A stretch of DNA of 64,000 bases from Echinometra lucunter (Eukaryota; Echinodermata; Echinoidea; Camarodonta; Echinometridae). A program made the translations under genes and the position numbers. Within the stretch, counting starts at the first letter, position 1; each line of letters starts with the position of its first letter. Positions 58,501 to 64,000 of this stretch are shown one piece after another. The DNA lies in NCBI GenBank assembly GCA_029962745.1, contig CM057167.1:21969850-22033849 (forward strand), given 5' to 3'. A model generated the notes under the pieces. That model had not been told where the DNA came from. It worked only from the letters and a program-made list of their open reading frames with translations, and did no database searches.

Positions 58501-60431
58501 AAAGTCTCCCAATGTAGCAATTTGCTTGAAAATATGGCAACCCTACAGGAGAAACAAATACGCTATTTTTTAGATTAGAAATTAATCTAAAAGGCCGTGA
58601 TTGGGGGGCAACTCCAAAAATAGATTAAGAAATAATAAGTTTGATTTCCAAATATTTGGATCTGTCCTTAATAACAATGTAAGAAATTTAGAGTAAACTA
58701 AAATGTGTTTTAGTGTCATGATTGTTGATGATCACGCATGCAGCTTTCTTGCGTTCTCATTACAAGCTCATATTTTCACATAATCGCCTCTTACTCTACC
58801 TATCACATAGAACACATTTTACGATTTTTCAGAATCCGACACACTAAATTCTTAGACTTAAAACAGGGACAGCCCCCAAATTCGAATAAAAATCTTAATC
58901 TAATAGATCTAATAGATTAAGAAACCAATCTTATTCAATTGGGCGGTTGTCCCTAATTACAATCGGCTTAGATCAATATCCAGTAAAAGTAATTTAGAGT
59001 GTGCAATTGTGAATTAATTTTCCTTAACCTATCCTGTGATGTTGGTACAAATTACTTTCAGATCGGGGGTATGATTAGGATATCGCACATTAAATGTTTT
59101 CTCCAAAATCCCTTTTGCTGTTGGTGAATTTGTTTTTCTTTCGTCGGAAAAAAAAATCAAACAAATAAAATTCTATTCACGTCATGGGGCCTGGAGAAGT
59201 AGGAATAATGAAAATAAACACTGGCATGCTGATGGGGGAGGGGGCTCGGGGGCACTGTCCGCAAGCCCCCCCCCCCCCCCCTCCATAAAATTCAAACGTG
59301 GCTTATTTTTTAAGTCGATACAACAAATGTTCCTAAAATGACATGAGTTCCGGGGGTTTTCCTTATTTTTTGCCACCGGTGGTGATGCCGATTTTTTTCT
59401 GCCCCAGATGTTTTCTCATTATGCCACTGAATTTAAGTAACTAATTGACCAATATTTCATTTGTTTGATAGATTGACTTCAATGAGTTGATGTCTTTAGC
59501 TGAGCAGGAAGGAGTAGGAATCCAGACTCATCAGATTGGATCAGGTCGACTTGATATCGAGAATACAACCGATTACCTCGCAGGAATCTTCCAGATGCTT
59601 CTCATGAACGTCAAAAGAGCCTTTCTTGAGGTCAGTTTGCCCTTTTCCAGAAAATCGTAGAGTAAATCTGAGAATAAGATTGTGAGCTTTCTCCTTTTTA
59701 TGCCAGATGGAAAGAATACTACAGAAGAAATTTCCTCTGAAATCTTACACTTGGTTATAGGGTAACACATTTCTCAGACATTGTCACATTTTGGTATTAA
59801 TATTGGGAGGGCTATAATACGGGGTACAATGTCTGCCTAATCATTTTTTCTCTCTTTTATTCACCTATTCAGTCATTGCATGAATTTTGTTCAGCCACTT
59901 TAGTGCCGATGTATTCATTAAATCTTGTTTTGTCGTACTAATTCTTTTGAATACAGGGCAATGACATTGAACGCACCGTGCTTATCAACACGGTCTACGT
60001 CAAATCGTTAGATTTCAGCCCAGAGAAAGAAGATTTGGATTTCTTAATTGAGGTAAGTACTCGTCTTGACTTGCTCAGATTTGCTTAATGGATAAGAACA
60101 AACATCCGTGGTACATCGATCCAGATGCAATGAATTTAACCCTTCGCAAGTAGCATGAGTAGTGGTGGTGATATGATAAAGAACAAACTACGGTCCTCTC
60201 GTGAAAACAAATGCATGCTACTGTTCAGCTTTTAGAACGTCTCAGAATTTTTATTTTATTTTCCGTCTTTCCTTACCGCCTTCCCTTTGACTACATCAGT
60301 TTCTCTTTCGCTTTTTCTGTATTTCTTCATCTAAACAGCAAGGCCGTCGTGGGCTTCGTCAATTCCTGAAGTACCATACCAAAAAGGCTGCAATGGAAAA
60401 ACTTGAGAAAGAAGAGTCAACAAACTTGTAG
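46552..60431 (+). CDS. Patatin-like phospholipase with EF-hands, paralog 2 (13 exons)
   Basis: Exons: 46552-46658, 47007-47217, 47799-47949, 49169-49302, 53553-53691, 54535-54630, 55685-55815, 55939-56024, 56868-57021, 57994-58092, 59472-59630, 59957-60052, 60339-60431 (TAG). The joined length is 1656 nt, or 551 aa. MGSDVS starts a predicted myristoylation site followed by a basic region (SRRRTLGRSSHR). Patatin hallmarks are GGGSQG (93-98), the nucleophile Ser124 in GASIG, and Asp266 in YIDGGVLCNYP. Exon 9 holds a 14-residue EF-like loop starting at Asp383 that is two residues too long. Exons 10-11 hold a canonical EF-hand DANSDGEIDFNE (430-441). Exons 6, 7 and 10 encode the same protein sequence as paralog 1, while exons 1-3, 9 and 13 diverge. 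The exon 5 donor is GC (CAG|GCAAGA), where paralog 1 has GTAAAC. Likely a lipid acyl hydrolase at membranes, possibly Ca2+-tuned. Substrate unknown. Confidence 0.9.
48501..49000. other. Assembly gap (500 N)
   Basis: Exactly 500 unknown bases, likely of placeholder length, between poly-G/poly-C runs (48450-48497). It lies in intron 3 of paralog 2, so the coding model is unaffected. Confidence 0.99.
49303..50479. other. Intron 4 of paralog 2, 5' part
   Basis: No exon or transposon recognised. A short duplication of TTTAGGATTTATATCAAGCA occurs at about 49886 and 49952. Confidence 0.5.
50480..51620. repeat. Tandem repeat of about 390 bp, three copies, each a dimer
   Basis: TAGCCTATATCTCTA recurs at about 50563, 50961 and 51350 (398- and 389-bp spacing), with GAGACACGTA and TTTTAGTGTCTTTACC following each time. 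Within each unit two related halves carry AATTTGCATAAA and an ATGGCxGCC core. It lies in intron 4 of paralog 2. Confidence 0.85.
51629..51720. mobile_element. Truncated end of hAT family H1
   Basis: CACCGGCGTAAATTCGCTTT, then GAATGATCGACTTTTTT, match the inverted right end of the element at 6227-6764. The other end is not seen. It abuts the palindrome at 51724. Confidence 0.65.
51724..51780. repeat. Perfect 57-nt palindrome
   Basis: Two 28-nt arms with no mismatch around a single central G at 51752. The arm begins AAATCTCAATTTTTAGC. Expected to extrude as a cruciform or hairpin. It lies in intron 4 of paralog 2. Confidence 0.97.
51781..53552. other. Intron 4 of paralog 2, 3' part
   Basis: No exon homologous to the patatin genes is missing here, because exon 4 (ending NATFK) joins exon 5 (DLYEK) exactly as in paralog 1. 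No other feature recognised. Confidence 0.55.
53757..54062. repeat. TTC-rich tracts
   Basis: Two TTC/CTT blocks (about 53757-53820 and 53930-54062) in the intron after exon 5 of paralog 2. A poly-T run follows at 54171-54192. The ORFs over them are not genes. Confidence 0.88.
56083..56420. mobile_element. hAT family H1, short copy
   Basis: The ends CACTGACGTGAATCC and, reversed, GACCGACGTAAATC are flanked by a perfect 8-bp duplication TTTATGTG (56075-56082 and 56421-56428). It starts 58 bp after exon 8 of paralog 2. Confidence 0.85.
57022..57640 (+). repeat. Tandem array derived from the EF-hand end of exon 9
   Basis: Starting at the exon 9 donor (GTACGT), a unit of about 90 bp recurs with TCAGAAC anchors at about 57091, 57181, 57270, 57335 and 57600. 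Each unit has an EF-loop-like coding piece (QNNIEGNTIDINEFKEAFK in the best copy), and several copies also keep intron-like GTACGTAATCCTA. Stops and frameshifts break most copies. A SINE is inserted at 57390. This is best read as decaying exon-edge duplications within intron 9. Confidence 0.82.
57390..57560 (+). mobile_element. tRNA-derived SINE with intact acceptor stem
   Basis: The tRNA-like head at 57390-57467 has an acceptor stem GGTGCCG pairing with CGGCACT, an A box GTGGTCGAGTGG and a B box GGTTCGATCC. The anticodon and T stems do not pair, so it is not a functional tRNA. The tail has GCCCTTGAGCAAGGCA. Confidence 0.75.
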
Positions 60432-61854
60432 AGTTCAAGATTCGCATGGAAATGGAACTTGTTGATCATTAACTGATCAGTGACGATGAGAAAACTAAAT
60501 TACTCGGGGTAATGTTCTTGGAGAAGCTCAACAGGCGGCTCGATCACACCCGTCATCATGTCCATTGCACGTTGTCGGTTGATTGTCCATGATGGCGGCA
60601 CAAATCTCTGACAATAACCAGACCAAGAGGCATCTCTTTGTTATAGTATTTGTTACCGAAACCAGAAGAGTCAATAGTTAAAATACCTAAATGCTGGTTA
60701 AGTGACCTGTGACGTCAAGAAGATGAGACTTGGGATCGAGTTCGTCATCTTTAGAAGGTGGCCATCGTTCAAGAAGAGCGTCAACGACATCGCCGCCGTC
60801 ACCTACGTGCTGCGACGCCACCTCAGAGCCCCCGCCAATTAAGACAGCATACTAAGGCCACTGTGTTTCTTTAGACGATGTCGGCATAGCAAGTGGTGAT
60901 CTTTCAAGAAGAGAGTCGTCACCGACATGTGGCGACGCCATCTTAGAGCCACCCCCTTCATCCTACACCGACGCGTTGGATTTTTTAAGTGGAAACATGG
61001 AGGGATCGAGAATTTCGTTGAATATCGGTGAAACCCAATCTGCAGCTCGTCTTATGACCTGAAAGCCATCATTTATCGTCACAATGTGGTCTTGCACAAC
61101 TCCAATGTTTAATTATTGGGCATCCCACGTGCTACTAATTATTGTGATATGAACAGTGTCTTCTCACTGAATAATTGGTTTCGTCTAAGATCGTAAATTT
61201 GATACAATCGTCATATGTACAAAGAACTAAAATTTGGTCTATAACGTCAGGAAAAAAAAGATAAAGGCTTCGAATTGCCCATGCTCAAATTCTCACTATT
61301 GCTTCACACTCGTCATACTTTGCTAAATCACTCGAATAGTTTCATCACGGAAGTATCAACATTAACGACAGAGGCCGGAATATCTGGTCGGGGCAGGGGC
61401 TGTACAAGGAAAACATTTCCGATAAGCAAAACAAAATTTTAAAAAGTTTAATCAGGTTCCTCCTTTCTTTGGCCTGCATTTGCTGCTGTGGCACAGCCAT
61501 GGCAAGAATACTGTCATACGCACTTTGTGGTAGGTATGACAGATGTGGTTTATTCGGGGACATTGCCCATCCCTCCCCCTTGTTCTGGATCCGACACTCG
61601 TCAGTCTAGACCTCCTGTGCTTTGCAATGCTGATGACAACAATATTGATTGTGACAGTGATAGTAATAATGATAATGTTAATGATTACAGTGATAAAAAA
61701 CAACAATGGAAGTAGTAGTAGTATTAATAGTAATAATTGTAGTGCAAGTGGTATAACATTATTACCATGATAACTGTTGATTGTAATAAAAGTAGTGTTG
61801 ATAGTTAATAATAGTGATGATTATGATACAGTGAGGATGATGAAAGTAATACTG
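60432..61854. other. 3' flank of paralog 2
   Basis: Presumed 3' UTR and downstream DNA of paralog 2. GTCACCGACAT/GCGACGCCA-type motifs recur twice (60783-60830 and 60915-60945). No coding resemblance. An AATAAA at about 61785 is too weak alone to place the transcript end. Confidence 0.45.
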
Positions 61855-61855
61855 A

Positions 61856-61896
<41 letters not shown>

Positions 61897-61904
61897 TAAT
61901 ACTA

Positions 61905-61965
<61 letters not shown>

Positions 61966-62060
61966 CACCACTACTACTGCTACTACTACAACTACGACTA
62001 CGACTTCGACTACTACTACTACTACCCCTACTACCACGACTTCTATATTACTGCTACTAT

Positions 62061-62099
<39 letters not shown>

Positions 62100-62157
62100 C
62101 ACGACTACTATACTACTACTAATACTACTACTATTACTATTACTACTACTACTACTA
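61855..62157. repeat. (ACT)n/(CTA)n microsatellite
   Basis: About 300 bp of CTA/ACT triplets with interruptions. Confidence 0.95.
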
Positions 62158-62295
62158 TGGATAACAAGACGCATTGGACAACACTAATGATTAGAGAGCT
62201 CTTTGTAGTGTTTATACGACACTTTAGTTATCTGGAGACATTTTCCCAGACATGTATGTCCGGTTGGTATCACTTATGATGTTGAGATGGTATAT

Positions 62296-63490
62296 GTATA
62301 CTCGGGTTTGTGTTCATGCGTTTTGTCTACCCAATCTGTTTTTTAAACTATAACTCTAAACATACTGAAATATGACGTACTTGTGCTTTTAGAGATTTAG
62401 ATGGTGATTGAATTTTGGAGTATAGATGAGATAGCCTTGAGATAAAAATAATGAGGTCAAGGATTTTTTTGTGTATACAACAAATCGATTATCTGCATGG
62501 ATTTTTCTTATATTTATGTCTTTCCGTTTAGTATCAGTTCAGTTGAGGAGGTACTTGTCTACTCTGTATGTTTCTAATCGAAGCTCTATTTCATTGTGCT
62601 TTAAATCAGATCTTACTTGTAAATAGTGAGTAGCCTATTGCCTTTTCCATTTTACCGTTTCTTTTTCCTTTTCCCTCTTCCTTTCTTTAAGTAGGCCTAC
62701 GAAATGGTTGATATTGTGTGAGGAAGAATTGTGTTATTACGGCGACGTACCCCAACAGAGATACGTGCTTATGGGGAATCTCGTCTCAGTGCAACACTTT
62801 TTTTTGTCGATGTAAATTTCATATTTTGACCCGGAACGGAGTGTGGCCCCAACGGACTAATTTCCGGGTTAATCTGACACGGAATTTTTTAGAGTGTAAT
62901 GTCTCTCAATTTTGTATCGCTTATGTTTTTGAGATTGTACAATTTTTAACTCAGATTTGTGTCCATGCGTTTATCTGCTCTTTATATTTTCTTATTAAAT
63001 CTCTGAATATATGACGCACTTGTGCTTTTTTCCTAAAAGAAAATTAGATGGTGATTACTTGTTGTGTATAGATGAGATAACCGAAATACGAAAATAATGA
63101 GGAAAAGGAATGTTTTGTGTATAATACATGTATTCGACATTATAGATATCGGTGTTGTTGTTTTTTTACACAGTTATCACCCTGGTTATGTTTTTCCCCC
63201 GTTTGGTATCACTTTAGTTGTGGAGATATAGTAAAGTTATATGAATGTGTACCGGCTTTCATCTACTCACTGTGTTTGTAATTGAAGTTCTATTTTCATT
63301 GTCATAATTATTAGGGTTTTTTTTTTTTAAATAAAGATATAATGGCTTTTTAGGCTTCAAAAATTGACAGTGGTACTAATATGGTACAATGTGCTTTGAA
63401 TATGTATAGCCAGTAACATATTGCCTTTCCCCCTTTTCCTTTTTTTCCCTTTGTTCCTTATTTTTATTTTATTTTTTCTAGAGCTTGCAA
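62296..63490. repeat. Diverged tandem duplication, period about 650 bp
   Basis: Copy 1 (about 62296-62700) and copy 2 (about 62946-63490) share in order GTGTTCATGCGTTT/GTGTCCATGCGTTT, ATATGACG(T/C)ACTTGTGCTT, TTAGATGGTGATT, GTATAGATGAGATA and AAAATAATGAGG, with many substitutions and indels elsewhere. No coding function recognised. Confidence 0.75.
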
Positions 63491-63658
63491 GTATGGTATA
63501 TATTTTTGTACTTAAATGTAAACAAACTCCTTCCAAATTGTCAGTCAGGGTTTATTCCATTTTATTCTAATGCTATATGTTCAACTGAAATTACATATTA
63601 TCTGTGATAAAATACACCGGAAACATATTATTCGAAGTTTTTTTTTTTTTTTTTTTTT

Positions 63659-63900
63659 TAGATCTACGTAAAGTTTTTGATGTTTTCCTAACGTTCTTAT
63701 TCTTGGAAAGCTTATTACTATGGTATTAGAAGAGAAAGAATTTAGTTGGATGGAATCCTATTTAACGGGAGACAATTTGTAACTGTTAATGATTGCTCCA
63801 GTGAATGTTTAAAGATTAAATGTGAAGTCCCGCAGGGATATATGTCGTGACCGTTGATATTTTGTCTTTATTAATGCAGTAGGGAATGATCAGTGCACAC
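63659..63900 (+). mobile_element. LINE reverse-transcriptase fragment, decayed
   Basis: The + strand frames read DLRKVFDVF, then SWMESYLTG and EVPQGYMS, matching the RT landmarks DLSKAFDTV, WFxSYLxxR and GVPQGSxLGP in that order. Several frameshifts and stops. The fragment may belong to a copy continuing past the right edge. Confidence 0.7.
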
Positions 63901-64000
63901 GCACGTGCATACAAAGTTCATGTAGGGGGGGGGGGGGACCCACTTAAATATTTTATAAGCCTAGAGTGTATTTTGATGGCAAATCGAGGTTTCTTTCATT

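Overview
This is a eukaryotic, intron-rich, AT-rich window. It most resembles a sea urchin or another marine deuterostome. That placement is inferred from the gene content, the many tRNA-derived SINEs, the dense small DNA transposons and the abundant microsatellites. No taxonomic marker was available. I built all gene models by hand by joining exons with compatible splice sites and phases.

Three coding units are visible. (1) At 5820-13099 on the + strand is a complete six-exon carbonyl reductase (CBR1-type short-chain dehydrogenase, 291 aa). Its terminal exon exists in two tandem intact copies of the same length. (2) At 36774-18711 on the - strand and (3) at 46552-60431 on the + strand are two paralogous 13-exon genes with the same exon layout. 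They encode a patatin-like phospholipase with a predicted N-myristoylated start (MGSxxS), the patatin Ser/Asp dyad (GxSxG, DGG), a degenerate EF-hand-like loop and a canonical EF-hand. A lone last exon of a third paralog lies at 1317-1448, so the window cuts a local patatin/EF-hand cluster with the carbonyl reductase inside it. The two complete paralogs point away from each other.

Between the two patatin genes (36.8-46.5 kb) the first exon has multiplied. An intact alternative first exon with its own TATA-like box lies at 39999-40114, a decayed copy lies at 40588-40689, and the exon 1 adjoining the rest of the + gene lies at 46552-46658, also behind a TATA-like box. Introns and spacers hold hAT-type elements with 8-bp target-site duplications, several short TIR elements (some with probable TAA duplications), tRNA-derived SINEs, decayed LINE fragments, foldback palindromes, a perfect 57-nt palindrome and long GAA/TTC and ACT tracts. 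A 500-base run of N (48501-49000) falls in intron 3 of the + strand gene.

Functionally, the patatin/EF-hand proteins look like Ca2+-responsive, membrane-tethered lipid acyl hydrolases whose N-termini may vary by promoter choice. The carbonyl reductase is a cytosolic NADPH-dependent enzyme whose C-terminal substrate-loop region may vary by terminal exon choice. These functions are inferred from families and have not been shown for these proteins.
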